From assembly GCF_007115105.1 (NCBI RefSeq), contig NZ_SULJ01000003.1, positions 1-64,000 of the forward strand: DNA of 64,000 nucleotides, written 5' to 3'. Positions 35,182 through 44,073 of the stretch are shown here, piece by piece. The number at the start of each line of letters is the position of its first letter. The first letter of the stretch is position 1. The position numbers and the translations under genes were made by a program. The stretch comes from Clostridium sp. HBUAS56010 (GTDB lineage: Bacteria; Bacillota; Clostridia; Lachnospirales; Lachnospiraceae). Below the pieces are notes generated by a model, which saw nothing but the letters and a program-made list of their open reading frames with translations, was not told where the DNA came from and did no database searches.

Positions 35182-35212
35182 TTGACTTTCGGGTTACCCT
35201 ATCCTTTATAAT
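35182..35212 (+). promoter_or_regulatory. MerR-type promoter (19-bp spacer) of the ABC exporter
   Basis: -35 TTGACT (35182-35187), a spacer of exactly 19 bp, -10 TATAAT (35207-35212). The spacer holds the dyad GGGTTACCC (35191-35199). Overlong 19-bp spacers with a central dyad are the hallmark of MerR-activated promoters. Confidence 0.75.
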
Positions 35213-35273
35213 GACATGGCTGCCAAAATCCGTCAATAGCTGATTTTTAACAATTTTTTACAGGAGGAGTGTT

Positions 35274-37031
35274 ATGAGAAATTTACTGCATTATCTAAAG
35301 CCGCATAAAAAGCTGCTTGCAGGTGCCGTAATATTTTTATTCTTTAATAATTTTACTGCCATGTTTTTACCTACACTGACAGCCAGATTAATTAATGTAG
35401 GGGTTGCCAATGAAGATATTCCCTATATTTACCGCATCTGTATTCTGATGCTTACGGTTGCTGTCTTTGGCGGACTGAGTTCCATTGTTTCCGCCATACT
35501 CGCATCCAAAACAACTGCCGGATTCTGCAGAGACCTGCGCGAAGCCCTTTTTATCAAGGCACAGCAGTACTCCCTGACAGACTTTCAGACAGTTGGAACT
35601 GCGTCCATGATCACCCGCTGTACCAATGATATTAATATTTTACAGCGGTCCGGTATGATGTTTTTAAGGATTCTTCTTCCTGCACCGGTTATGACAATCG
35701 TGGGACTTACTCTTGCCTTCCGTACCAATGTGCGTGTTGCATGTTTTTTTGTTGCCGTGATTCTATTCTTCGGTATCATGGCTTACTTAATCGGCCGCAG
35801 AGCCATTCCCCTGTTTAAGCACATGCAAAAACGAATGGACCGTCTTACCTATGTCCTTCGGGAAGGCATATCCGGGGTACGGGTTATAAGAGCCTTTAAC
35901 CGCCAGGAATTTGAAAAGAACCGCTTTGTGGATTCCTGCAGCGATTACCGGGAGATTGCAGTAAAAACAGGGCGTGTATTTGCCATCTTACTGCCTTCTT
36001 TATTCATTATTATGGATTTCAGTGTTGCTTCTGTTATATGGTTCGGGGGCATTCAGGTTTCTAACGGCTCTATGGAACTGGGAAGTATTTTTGCCCTGAT
36101 TGAATACTTAACCATTATTCTGTTCTGCGGTGTTGCGGCAGTGATGTGCTTTATGGAGATTCCCCGTGCATTAAGCAGTGCGGAACGAATCAATGAAGTA
36201 CTAAGCCTTGCACCAGAGATCCGTGATAACCCTGCTGCACTTGAGAAAAGCCCGATGAAGGGAACTCTGGAATTTAAAGATGTTACCTTTGAATACTCCA
36301 ATGCGGAAGAACCGGTATTAAGCCAGATTTCATTTACAGCCAGGCCGGGACAGACCACTGCTATTATCGGAGGCACAGGTTCTGGTAAATCCACCATTGC
36401 CAACTTAATCCCCCGGTTCTATCAGGTGAACAAAGGCGAGATTCTGTTAAATGGGATTGATATTAAAAAATATCCGCAGAAAGTGCTGAGAGATAAAATC
36501 GGATTTATTCCCCAGAAAGCTTTTTTATTCCGGGGAACCATTGAAAGCAACATCCGGTTCGGTAAAAAGGATGCTACCATGGAAGAGATTCAGGCGGCAG
36601 CAAAGACCGCCCAGGCCCATCATTTTATTGAAGGTCTGGAAGACGGATACCAGTCTTATGTAGCACAGGGCGGATCAAATCTTTCCGGCGGTCAGAAACA
36701 GAGAGTTGCCATCGCAAGAGCTCTTGTTAAAAAACCGGAAGTGTATGTGTTTGATGACAGCTTTTCAGCCCTTGACTTTAAAACCGATTCCATGCTTCGA
36801 AAAGCTTTAAAATCAGAGATCAAAGATTCCGCTCTCATCATTGTTGCACAGAGAATCAGCACAATATTAGATGCAGACCAGATTATTGTCCTTGACGAGG
36901 GAAAAGTGGTAGGAATGGGACGCCATGAGGAACTGATTAAAACCTGTCCCATCTACCAGCAGATTGCTGCCACACAGTTAAGTGAGAATGAATTAAAAGG
37001 AAAGGAGGCACCGGATTATGAACAGGCATAA
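35274..37031 (+). CDS. Heterodimeric ABC exporter, subunit with degenerate ATPase site
   Basis: This 585-residue protein has six transmembrane helices followed by an ATPase domain. Walker A is GGTGSGKST and the signature is the canonical SNLSGGQKQR. Walker B ends in DD instead of DE (VYVFDDSFSALD) and the switch His is replaced by Gln (VAQRIST). Those changes mark the non-catalytic half of exporters such as TM287/288, LmrCD and BmrCD. AGGAGGAG precedes the ATG. The gene overlaps its partner by 14 bp and is controlled by the adjacent MerR regulator; a drug or peptide is the likely cargo. Confidence 0.92.
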   Translation: MRNLLHYLKPHKKLLAGAVIFLFFNNFTAMFLPTLTARLINVGVANEDIPYIYRICILMLTVAVFGGLSSIVSAILASKTTAGFCRDLREALFIKAQQYSLTDFQTVGTASMITRCTNDINILQRSGMMFLRILLPAPVMTIVGLTLAFRTNVRVACFFVAVILFFGIMAYLIGRRAIPLFKHMQKRMDRLTYVLREGISGVRVIRAFNRQEFEKNRFVDSCSDYREIAVKTGRVFAILLPSLFIIMDFSVASVIWFGGIQVSNGSMELGSIFALIEYLTIILFCGVAAVMCFMEIPRALSSAERINEVLSLAPEIRDNPAALEKSPMKGTLEFKDVTFEYSNAEEPVLSQISFTARPGQTTAIIGGTGSGKSTIANLIPRFYQVNKGEILLNGIDIKKYPQKVLRDKIGFIPQKAFLFRGTIESNIRFGKKDATMEEIQAAAKTAQAHHFIEGLEDGYQSYVAQGGSNLSGGQKQRVAIARALVKKPEVYVFDDSFSALDFKTDSMLRKALKSEIKDSALIIVAQRISTILDADQIIVLDEGKVVGMGRHEELIKTCPIYQQIAATQLSENELKGKEAPDYEQA

Positions 37032-38790
37032 AAAGACAATTGTAAGAAGACTGCTTCCATACTTTAATGGAATGGGCGTTAAGATGATATTCGTTATCAT
37101 ATTTTCCATTTTAAGCACTGGCTTCTTCATTGCCAGCCCATTCTTTTTAGGAAAGGCGCTGGATCAGCTTGCAGACGGAATCAAAAATGCCATTGCCGGC
37201 GGCACCAGGTTTTATGTGAATTGGGGAACCATGGGCAACGTTTTTTCCATTCTTATCGCCCTTTATGTCCTGAGTTTTATTACCAACTATGTGGCGGGCT
37301 ATATGATGTCAGCCGTTACAGAAACCGTAACCTTAAACATGCGTAGGACCTTAATGAAGAAACTCAACAGCCTTCCTCTCAGCTTCTTTGATGCTACCGA
37401 GCGGGGAGACATTTTAAGCCGTGCCACCAATGACGTGGAAAAAGTAGCAGACTCCTTAAGGGAAGGTTTTATCCGTCTGATCAGTTGTTTCATTTCCATT
37501 GCCGGTTCTGTTATCATGATGATATCCATCAGTCCGGCATTATCCGTGGTTTCCTTTCTTACCATTGGAACTGCTACTGTTCTGACTGTATTAATCTCAA
37601 GAAAGTCCAGAAAATACTTCTTTAACTATCAGACTTCTCTTGGCGATTTAAATGCCAGCATTGAGGAGACCTTTACCGGGCAGCTTGTTATTAAGGCATT
37701 TAACCAGGAAGAACCATCTCTGGCAAAGTTCCGGGAGATCAACAACCAATTGTACAAACACAGTACTTCCTCTCAGATCGCCCAGTTTATCGTTGCTCCA
37801 TGTGTTCGTGTCATTAATAACTTCGGGTACATTGCCATTGCAGTTTTAAGTGTTATTTCCATTATACAGGGACGGCTCACCATCGGAATCGTTCAGGCAT
37901 TTATCCAGTATTCGGATAAAGCTGCAGAACCGGTTATTGAAGGTTCCCAGATCATCAGTTCCATGCAGTCCGCTTTTGCATCCTGTGCTAGATATTTTGA
38001 AATTATGGATAAACTGGAAGAGGTTCCTGATCATATCCACAATGCAGTTCTTCCTGAGACAAAGGGTAACGTAACCTTTGAGCATGTACAATTCGGCTAT
38101 ACTCCGGATCACATATTAATGAATGACATCAATATTCAGGTAAAGGCTGGAGACCGGATCGCCATTGTGGGACCTACCGGTGCTGGAAAAACAACATTGG
38201 TGAACCTGCTGATGCGTTTTTACGAGATACAAAAAGGCTCCATTTTAGTGGACGGTGTGGATATCACCTCCATGTCAAGAGCGGAGCTGCGCAGTAAGTT
38301 CGGTATGGTTCTCCAGGATACCTGGCTGTTTGGAGGTTCCATAAAAGAAAATATTGCATACAGCAACTTTGATGCAACAGAAGAACAGATTATCGCGGCT
38401 GCCAAATCAGCAAGAGCGGATCACTTCATCCGCACCCTGCCAGGTGGATATGAGACAATTCTTAATGAAGACGGTTCCAATGTCTCTCAGGGGCAGAAAC
38501 AGCTTCTCACCATTGCAAGAGCCATTCTGGCTGATCCAGCCATTCTGATTCTTGATGAAGCCACCTCCAGCGTGGATACCAGGACCGAAGCGGAGATTCA
38601 GAAAGCTATGAATAACTTAATGAAGGGCCGGACCAGTTTTATTATCGCCCATAAATTATCAACCATTCGGGATGCGGATTTAATTCTTGTCATGGACCAC
38701 GGTACTATTATTGAACAGGGTACTCATACACAGCTTCTGGAAGAAAAGGGATTTTATGAAACCCTTTATAACAGCCAGTTTGCGCAATAA
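37018..38790 (+). CDS. Heterodimeric ABC exporter, catalytic subunit
   Basis: This 590-residue protein has six transmembrane helices plus an ATPase domain. Walker A is GPTGAGKTT, Walker B is ILILDEATSSVD with the catalytic Glu, and the switch His is present (IAHKLST). Its signature is SNVSQGQKQ rather than LSGGQ. Hence the working ATP site pairs this subunit's Walker motifs with the partner's signature, and the other site is degenerate. AAGGAGG lies nine bases before the ATG inside the partner gene. A strong terminator follows. Confidence 0.92.
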   Translation: MNRHKKTIVRRLLPYFNGMGVKMIFVIIFSILSTGFFIASPFFLGKALDQLADGIKNAIAGGTRFYVNWGTMGNVFSILIALYVLSFITNYVAGYMMSAVTETVTLNMRRTLMKKLNSLPLSFFDATERGDILSRATNDVEKVADSLREGFIRLISCFISIAGSVIMMISISPALSVVSFLTIGTATVLTVLISRKSRKYFFNYQTSLGDLNASIEETFTGQLVIKAFNQEEPSLAKFREINNQLYKHSTSSQIAQFIVAPCVRVINNFGYIAIAVLSVISIIQGRLTIGIVQAFIQYSDKAAEPVIEGSQIISSMQSAFASCARYFEIMDKLEEVPDHIHNAVLPETKGNVTFEHVQFGYTPDHILMNDINIQVKAGDRIAIVGPTGAGKTTLVNLLMRFYEIQKGSILVDGVDITSMSRAELRSKFGMVLQDTWLFGGSIKENIAYSNFDATEEQIIAAAKSARADHFIRTLPGGYETILNEDGSNVSQGQKQLLTIARAILADPAILILDEATSSVDTRTEAEIQKAMNNLMKGRTSFIIAHKLSTIRDADLILVMDHGTIIEQGTHTQLLEEKGFYETLYNSQFAQ

Positions 38791-38798
38791 ATCATGAT

Positions 38799-38856
38799 AA
38801 TAAGAGCCGCTGTCACATCAGTGTTCCTTCACCGATGTGACAGTGGCTCTTATTTG
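38799..38856. terminator. Bidirectional terminator after the ABC exporter
   Basis: 21-bp stem with one G-U (arms 38799-38819 and 38834-38854). It lies between convergent genes ending at 38790 and 38871. Confidence 0.85.
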
Positions 38857-38870
38857 TTTGCTCATCAGAT

Positions 38871-40295
38871 TTACTGCCTGTTCCCAAGTACCTGATTCAG
38901 TTCTGTAAATGCAAGTATGGCATTATGAATATCTTCGGAATAGTAGTTCTTAATCTGTTCCTTTTCTAAAAATACATCTTCCTTTTTGCTGATTCCAGCC
39001 TTTTTAAAATTACGGGGCATAGAAAACATGGTCATCCCATTCACCTTAAATAAAATCGCATCCAGTTTTGAAAAATCATAGGAAAACTGCAGTGTCTGAG
39101 TCCAGGGAAATACATGCAGCCTGGAACTGAACAGTTTCTTTTCAATGAGACGGATGCCATGGCTGGTAATTAAAAGCTTGGAGTGGCCGATAAAAGGAAT
39201 CTCATCCGGATCTTTTTGAAACCATTTCTTTTTCACAATGGCTTCCATATCATAATAAGATTCTGAATTCTGATCTGCAACCGGAACCGTATAAGACAGC
39301 TCACAGAATTCCTCTTCAAGCAAATACTCCACACCATATTTCTGAAACACAGGAAGAACCCGTGACTGGACAAAAGAGAAGATGGGGTCTGCTTCTCCAA
39401 CTTCAGATTCTGCTGCATTAAGAGTCAGATTATAGCTTTTTCCAATCTCTCTGCAAAATTCTGCTGTATCACTGCCCTGCCAAAGCCCGGACACTTCAAG
39501 CAGTCTGCCTTCATGAGCCGCCAGTTTGTAGCAGCTATTTAAATAGTCTGAGGAATCAAGAACAAAGGCTCCTCCGTCCGAAGACATAACCTGTTTTCCT
39601 AAAACCGCACTTGCTAAAAAGGACTGCCAGTTATCAAAAACTGTTTCTGTAAAGGTACCGTAACGGTTTAAAAGTTCTTCTGCCTCCAGATCCGTCAAGT
39701 AACCGCAGGCCTGGCTGTCGGCAAGAATGGAGATGGCACGGGACAGATGAAAACCTGCCACGGATCTGCCTTCTGTTAAGGAAAGCCAGGAAAGATTCTT
39801 CTCAAATAATAAGGCGAGGTTGTCTCGTTCCTTCTGATTCTCCGCCTGAAACATATCAAGAATTGTAATTTTTATATCCTGTAAAAGATTTTCAAAATCA
39901 TCTTTCATATGAAATTGCTCTAAAGCAGAAGAAAAGGGAGCCGTGTACTGTAAGAGCCGGTCTCCTGCTGATAAATACTCTCCTGCCTGTTCTGGCGGCA
40001 TGGAACGGAATTCTCCTGGTGCATTTAAAAACAGATCAATCAAAGCGCTGTAAACGATTCCTTCTGCCCAGGCATATTCCATGAATCCGTCCACCACCAG
40101 AAGCATGTCCTCTCTGTTGTTAATTCCGTAGTTGTCTTTTAATGCTTTTTTTACAATCATCTTGCTTCCTGGAATGACTGTATGGGGATTGGTGGTTGTC
40201 AGTACGTCTCTGATCTGTTCCGGAGATGGCTTATCTTCCATAAAAAGAATTCCATAGCGGTACATGGCTGTCAGTATTATGTATTTGTTATTCAC
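38871..40295 (-). CDS. DUF1266-containing protein
   Basis: This is a 474-residue cytosolic protein. Residues of roughly 165-230 (SVAGFHLSRAISILADSQACGYLTDLEAEELLNRYG and onward to NWQSFLASAVLG) match the DUF1266/YbeR-YbeU pattern: an alpha-helical domain with a W/F-x-x-x-R start, a GYLT-EEA helix and a W-x-x-F-x-x-S-x-x-x-G end. The C-terminal 150 residues look like a PH-like or YdfR-like beta fold (LLITSHGIRLIEKKLF, LHVFPWTQTLQFSYDFSKLDAILF). Function is unknown. The GTG start has AGGAG six bases upstream. It is monocistronic. Confidence 0.6.
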   Translation of the reverse strand: MNNKYIILTAMYRYGILFMEDKPSPEQIRDVLTTTNPHTVIPGSKMIVKKALKDNYGINNREDMLLVVDGFMEYAWAEGIVYSALIDLFLNAPGEFRSMPPEQAGEYLSAGDRLLQYTAPFSSALEQFHMKDDFENLLQDIKITILDMFQAENQKERDNLALLFEKNLSWLSLTEGRSVAGFHLSRAISILADSQACGYLTDLEAEELLNRYGTFTETVFDNWQSFLASAVLGKQVMSSDGGAFVLDSSDYLNSCYKLAAHEGRLLEVSGLWQGSDTAEFCREIGKSYNLTLNAAESEVGEADPIFSFVQSRVLPVFQKYGVEYLLEEEFCELSYTVPVADQNSESYYDMEAIVKKKWFQKDPDEIPFIGHSKLLITSHGIRLIEKKLFSSRLHVFPWTQTLQFSYDFSKLDAILFKVNGMTMFSMPRNFKKAGISKKEDVFLEKEQIKNYYSEDIHNAILAFTELNQVLGNRQ

Positions 40296-40507
40296 TCAAT
40301 TCTCCTCTTTCTTTTTTTTCATAGGTTTATAATGAATTCTGGCCCCATCATTTCCTATTCCTACTATTTTAGTATATTTTTGCCGATAAAGAAAGAAGAT
40401 TTTTCGCTAAAATTGCACGAACAGGAAGAAAATCCATTTTTTAAGTGGAAAATCGTTCCTTCCTATGATAGGATAGGAAAATAAAAAAGAAAACGGAGGC
40501 AAACAGA

Positions 40508-41197
40508 TTGAAGACCATTGGTTTAATCGGAGGAATGAGCTGGGAAAGTACCATGACCTATTATCAGCTCATCAATCAGACAGTAAAAGATCATCTGGGC
40601 GGACTGCACTCCGCAAAAATTCTCTTGTACAGCGTGGATTTTTTTGAGATAGAACAACATCAGTCAAGAGGGGAATGGGAAGACTGTGCCCGTATTATGA
40701 CGGAGGCAGCCATAAAACTGGAACAGGCAGGTGCTGACTTTATTGTGATCTGCACCAATACCATGCACAAAGTGGTTCCTCAGATGGAACAGGCCCTAAC
40801 CATTCCTATTTTGCACATTGCCAGAGCAGCAGCCCATGCACTGAAAGAAAAGAACATTAAAAAAGCAGCTCTGCTTGGAACAAAGTATACCATGACTCAG
40901 GAATTTTATAAAAAAGAGCTGGAACAGGAAGGCATTGAAGTCCTTGTGCCTGATTCGGAAGACATAGAACGGATTAACCGGATAATCTTTGAAGAATTAT
41001 GTCTGGGTGTGATTTCAGAAAATTCCAAAAAAGAATATCTCCGCATTATAGACGAGATGGGAAAACGTGGCGCAGAAGGGGTCATTCTTGGCTGTACGGA
41101 AATCGGGCTGCTGATCCGTCAGGAAGATACCACACTTCCAGTGTTTGATACTGCAATCATTCACGGAAAAAAGGCGGCTCTCGCCGCCTGTAAGTAG
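40508..41197 (+). CDS. Aspartate/glutamate racemase family protein
   Basis: This 229-residue enzyme belongs to the Asp/Glu/hydantoin racemase fold. The two catalytic Cys are in FIVICTNTMHKV and GVILGCTEIGLL, and the N-terminus IGLIGGMSWESTMTYYQLIN is typical of YgeA-like broad racemases. Expected reaction: cofactor-independent interconversion of D- and L-amino acids such as aspartate. It uses a TTG start with GGAGG eight bases upstream. The last codons (GKKAALAACK) double as a terminator hairpin for the opposite strand. Confidence 0.9.
   Translation: MKTIGLIGGMSWESTMTYYQLINQTVKDHLGGLHSAKILLYSVDFFEIEQHQSRGEWEDCARIMTEAAIKLEQAGADFIVICTNTMHKVVPQMEQALTIPILHIARAAAHALKEKNIKKAALLGTKYTMTQEFYKKELEQEGIEVLVPDSEDIERINRIIFEELCLGVISENSKKEYLRIIDEMGKRGAEGVILGCTEIGLLIRQEDTTLPVFDTAIIHGKKAALAACK
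41167..41188 (-). terminator. Minus-strand terminator inside the racemase 3' end
   Basis: GGCGGC (41173-41178), TCTC loop, GCCGCC (41183-41188); on the minus strand six T follow (41167-41172). It ends the transcript of the flavin reductase gene (stop at 41206) but lies within the coding region of the convergent racemase gene. Confidence 0.75.
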
Positions 41198-41205
41198 AAT
41201 CCGGA

Positions 41206-41742
41206 TTATTCAATAATATAAGCGCGGACAATCTCTCCATAAAACGCGGTGTGGAGATCCTGGTTTGCACCGTGGAATGACCCATCGACATCCTGAGGAT
41301 AGCAGGCTTTATAGTATTCTTCTTTGATTGCATGTTCATCCTGTTTTTGTTTGTATACAACCTTGCACTCAAGGGTCAGGGGAAGTTCTTTGATTGCAGG
41401 AGCAGATACCGCTTCCGGCTCTACCAGGGTGAGATTTAATTTTTCAATCTTATCCACGGAGCGGCCGGAATCTGTTCCGCATATCCCCAGAATCTTTTTA
41501 TCAAACTCTCCATAAGGAATATTAATGGTAAAGTCAGAGCCTTTTTCTAACTGTTCCTTTGTAAAACGGCTCTGTCTTACAAACGTTGTAAAAATAGGAA
41601 CTCCCCATTCAATTCCCAGAGTTCCCCAGGAGATGGTCATGGAATTCACCTTTCCATCGGCTTTTGTCGTTAAAAGAACCCCTTTGTTTACTGCTTTTAA
41701 AATCTCCTTGGCATAATCAAATACATCAATTTCTTTTTTCAT
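41206..41742 (-). CDS. Flavin reductase-like FMN-binding protein
   Basis: This 178-residue protein has the split-barrel FMN-binding fold of flavin reductases (KGVLLTTKADGKVNSMTISWGTLGIEWG, RQSRFTKEQLEKGSDFTINIP, DKKILGICGTDSGRSVDKI). It would bind FMN and move electrons from NAD(P)H; the partner is unknown. The ATG at 41742 has GGAG six bases upstream. A flavodoxin-like oxidoreductase gene lies about 110 bp upstream on the same strand. Confidence 0.85.
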   Translation of the reverse strand: MKKEIDVFDYAKEILKAVNKGVLLTTKADGKVNSMTISWGTLGIEWGVPIFTTFVRQSRFTKEQLEKGSDFTINIPYGEFDKKILGICGTDSGRSVDKIEKLNLTLVEPEAVSAPAIKELPLTLECKVVYKQKQDEHAIKEEYYKACYPQDVDGSFHGANQDLHTAFYGEIVRAYIIE

Positions 41743-41855
41743 CCTATTCTCCTTCACTAAAGTCTTGTTGAAGATATCATATCCATATACAGCATTTCGC
41801 ACAAGTATGCACTTTTTTGTAAGATACTATCCAAAAGAAAGCCATGATCAAAGGT

Positions 41856-42512
41856 TTAGTGTGATTGGGACTGTGTACCTAACCGTTTTCCCAGTTCAAA
41901 TGCACGCTTTAAATCCAGAGGAAACTGCTCCTCTCTCACTTTTGCTTTGTGAGATTCTTTGAATTTAGACACCTCATACAGGGAATAATCCCGAAACTGA
42001 TACGTATCATTGCAGATGAATATCTCCGAATTCCCATGAAACAGTTGAAGCAGTGACTGATTCTGTGCAAACACACTTTCATAACCCGCCTGTGTCATAA
42101 TCTCTTCGTTCACATTCATGGTATAGATAAACCCGGTTTCGATCGTTCCATGAAATGTAGAGAAATCTCCTTCATGATAAGATAAATTGGGAAACCACAG
42201 ACGTTCCAGAAACGAACGCATTTCTCCTGTGACATTGCCAAAATAGATGGGAGATCCCAGTATTATGCTGTCACAGGAAAGGGCATATTCTAATACTTCT
42301 TTTAGATCATCCTTTACCGCACAGATTCCATTGCATGTACTTCCTTTGCGTTTACAGGCAAAGCAACTGATACACCCCTTAAATTGGAGATCGTATAGGT
42401 TGACAAGTCTTACCTCAGCACCGCTTTCCTCTGCTCCCTGCAGTGCTTCTTTTAACAACTTTGCTGTATTTTCATTCTTCCGTGGACTTCCGTTAACAGC
42501 CAAAACCCTCAT
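41856..42512 (-). CDS. NADPH-dependent FMN reductase / iron-sulfur flavoprotein-like
   Basis: This 218-residue flavodoxin-fold protein shows the FMN phosphate loop AVNGSPRKNENTAKLLK near the start. A compact Cys cluster at about 49-65 (GCISCFACKRKGSTCNGIC) resembles the 4Fe-4S ligands of archaeal iron-sulfur flavoproteins. Next comes DSIILGSPIYFGNVTGEMRSFLERLW, the usual flavin-ring contact. The ATG at 42512 has AAGGAG six bases upstream. Probably cytosolic, with an electron-carrier or detoxifying role. Confidence 0.85.
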   Translation of the reverse strand: MRVLAVNGSPRKNENTAKLLKEALQGAEESGAEVRLVNLYDLQFKGCISCFACKRKGSTCNGICAVKDDLKEVLEYALSCDSIILGSPIYFGNVTGEMRSFLERLWFPNLSYHEGDFSTFHGTIETGFIYTMNVNEEIMTQAGYESVFAQNQSLLQLFHGNSEIFICNDTYQFRDYSLYEVSKFKESHKAKVREEQFPLDLKRAFELGKRLGTQSQSH

Positions 42513-42726
42513 CGTATTCTCCTTTTCCATTCCCGCGATTTTGTTACCAGCTCCTAAGATTTTATATTAACATAAAACTGCCTGCCATGAAAATACGATA
42601 ATAAATGATACCAGTATACAAAGTGATAGTTAGTATCCTTTTATACTATGTTAAAACAAAACCTGTTTTTCTATAAAATTCTTCTAAAATCGACAATTAA
42701 TAATTTAATCAATATATAACTTGGAA

Positions 42727-42755
42727 TTGACTACACAAATACAGGAGTGTATAAT
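42727..42755 (+). promoter_or_regulatory. SigA promoter of the alcohol dehydrogenase gene
   Basis: -35 TTGACT (42727-42732), 17-bp spacer, -10 TATAAT (42750-42755), about 45 bases before the start codon. Strong by consensus. Confidence 0.8.
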
Positions 42756-42805
42756 AAAAATAGCTTTATATGTTAATCAATTAACAATCAAAGGAGATGT
42801 TTTTT

Positions 42806-43867
42806 ATGAAGGGTTTTGCAATGTTAGGAATTGGAAAGACTGGATGGATTGAAAAGGAAAAACCAGCCTGTGGACCTATTGATGCGATTTGCCGCCCCAT
42901 TGTTCTGGCTCCCTGTACGTCTGATATACATACGGTCTGGGAAGGTGCCATCGGAAACCGCCATGACATGATTCTTGGTCATGAAGCAGTTGCAGAAGTT
43001 GTGGAAGTCGGAGACTGCGTCAAAGATTTTAAGCCGGGCGATAAGGTGATTGTACCTGCCATTACACCGGACTGGAACTCCATTGAAGCGCAGGGCGGTT
43101 ATCAGATGCACTCCGGTGGAATGCTGGCAGGCTGGAAATTCTCCAACTTTAAAGATGGGGTATTCGGTGAATTCTTCCATGTAAATGATGCAGACGGAAA
43201 TCTGGCAAAGCTACCGGAAGGGGTTGACCCGGTGGCTGCATGTATGCTTTCCGATATGGTTCCAACCGGATTTCATGGAGTGGAGTTAGCTGACATACAA
43301 TTTGGTGATCAGGTGGCAGTCATCGGCATCGGTCCTGTAGGGCTTATGTCTGTTGCTGCTGCTGCACTTCGGGGCGCTTCCCATATCTATGCAGTGGGTT
43401 CCCGTCCCAACTGTGTGAAACTGGCAAAAGAATACGGGGCTACGGATATTATTAATTACAAGGAAGGAGATATTGCCGAGCAGATCCTTGAAAAAACTGA
43501 CGGCAAGGGGGTTGACCGGGTCATCATTGCAGGAGGAACCAACGATACCTTTGCCCAGGCAGTTACCATCTTAAAACCAGGCGGAAAGATCGGGAATGTC
43601 AACTACCTGGGAGAAGGGGATTCTATTAAAATCCCCCGTATCCAATGGGGCTGCGGCATGGCTCATAAAGTGATTGCAGGAGGGCTGATGCCAGGAGGAC
43701 GGCTCCGTATGGAAAAACTGGCATCTCTTCTGGAATCAGGAAGACTGGATCCCGAAAAATTGATCACCCACCGCTTTGAAGGCTTTGAACACATTGAAGA
43801 AGCGCTTCTGCTCATGAAAGACAAACCAAAGGATTTAATTAAACCAGTTGTTGTGATTCACTGGTAA
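42806..43867 (+). CDS. adh: NADP-dependent secondary alcohol dehydrogenase
   Basis: This 353-residue zinc alcohol dehydrogenase closely resembles the Clostridium beijerinckii/Thermoanaerobacter secondary ADH that reduces acetone to 2-propanol. Catalytic zinc ligands are visible: Cys in APCTSDIHTV, His-Glu in ILGHEAVAEV and Asp in LSDMVPTGFHG. The NADP domain shows VAVIGIGPVGLMSV and the GSRP segment (YAVGSRPNCVKLAKEYGATD) that prefers NADP(H). Family blocks MLAGWKFSNFKDGVFGE and LLLMKDKPKDLIKPVVVI are present. The ATG at 42806 has GGAG nine bases upstream. It is monocistronic behind a strong promoter. Confidence 0.92.
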   Translation: MKGFAMLGIGKTGWIEKEKPACGPIDAICRPIVLAPCTSDIHTVWEGAIGNRHDMILGHEAVAEVVEVGDCVKDFKPGDKVIVPAITPDWNSIEAQGGYQMHSGGMLAGWKFSNFKDGVFGEFFHVNDADGNLAKLPEGVDPVAACMLSDMVPTGFHGVELADIQFGDQVAVIGIGPVGLMSVAAAALRGASHIYAVGSRPNCVKLAKEYGATDIINYKEGDIAEQILEKTDGKGVDRVIIAGGTNDTFAQAVTILKPGGKIGNVNYLGEGDSIKIPRIQWGCGMAHKVIAGGLMPGGRLRMEKLASLLESGRLDPEKLITHRFEGFEHIEEALLLMKDKPKDLIKPVVVIHW

Positions 43868-43933
43868 ATAGAAAGGCTGATTTTCTCCACTGTTAAAATA
43901 TGCTAAATTAAGTGCATGCCATCCTAAGAAAAC

Positions 43934-43962
43934 TTGTTGAGTAATCATCTGTATGGTATAAT
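43934..43962 (+). promoter_or_regulatory. SigA promoter of the chemoreceptor gene
   Basis: -35 TTGTTG (43934-43939), 17-bp spacer, -10 TATAAT (43957-43962). The leader is about 105 nt; no c-di-GMP riboswitch pattern is seen in it. Confidence 0.6.
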
Positions 43963-44073
43963 GCAGGAAGATAATTACAAAATTAGTAGAATTCTGTCGG
44001 GATAAGGGGTATCTGACACCATAAGAATGATACAATTGCATTTATCGGATATTTTAACTGGAGGAAATCAGAT

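Noticed and set aside
43868-44073. c-di-GMP riboswitch ahead of the chemoreceptor
   Set aside because: No GEMM-type core or tetraloop-receptor pattern could be found in the 105-nt leader.
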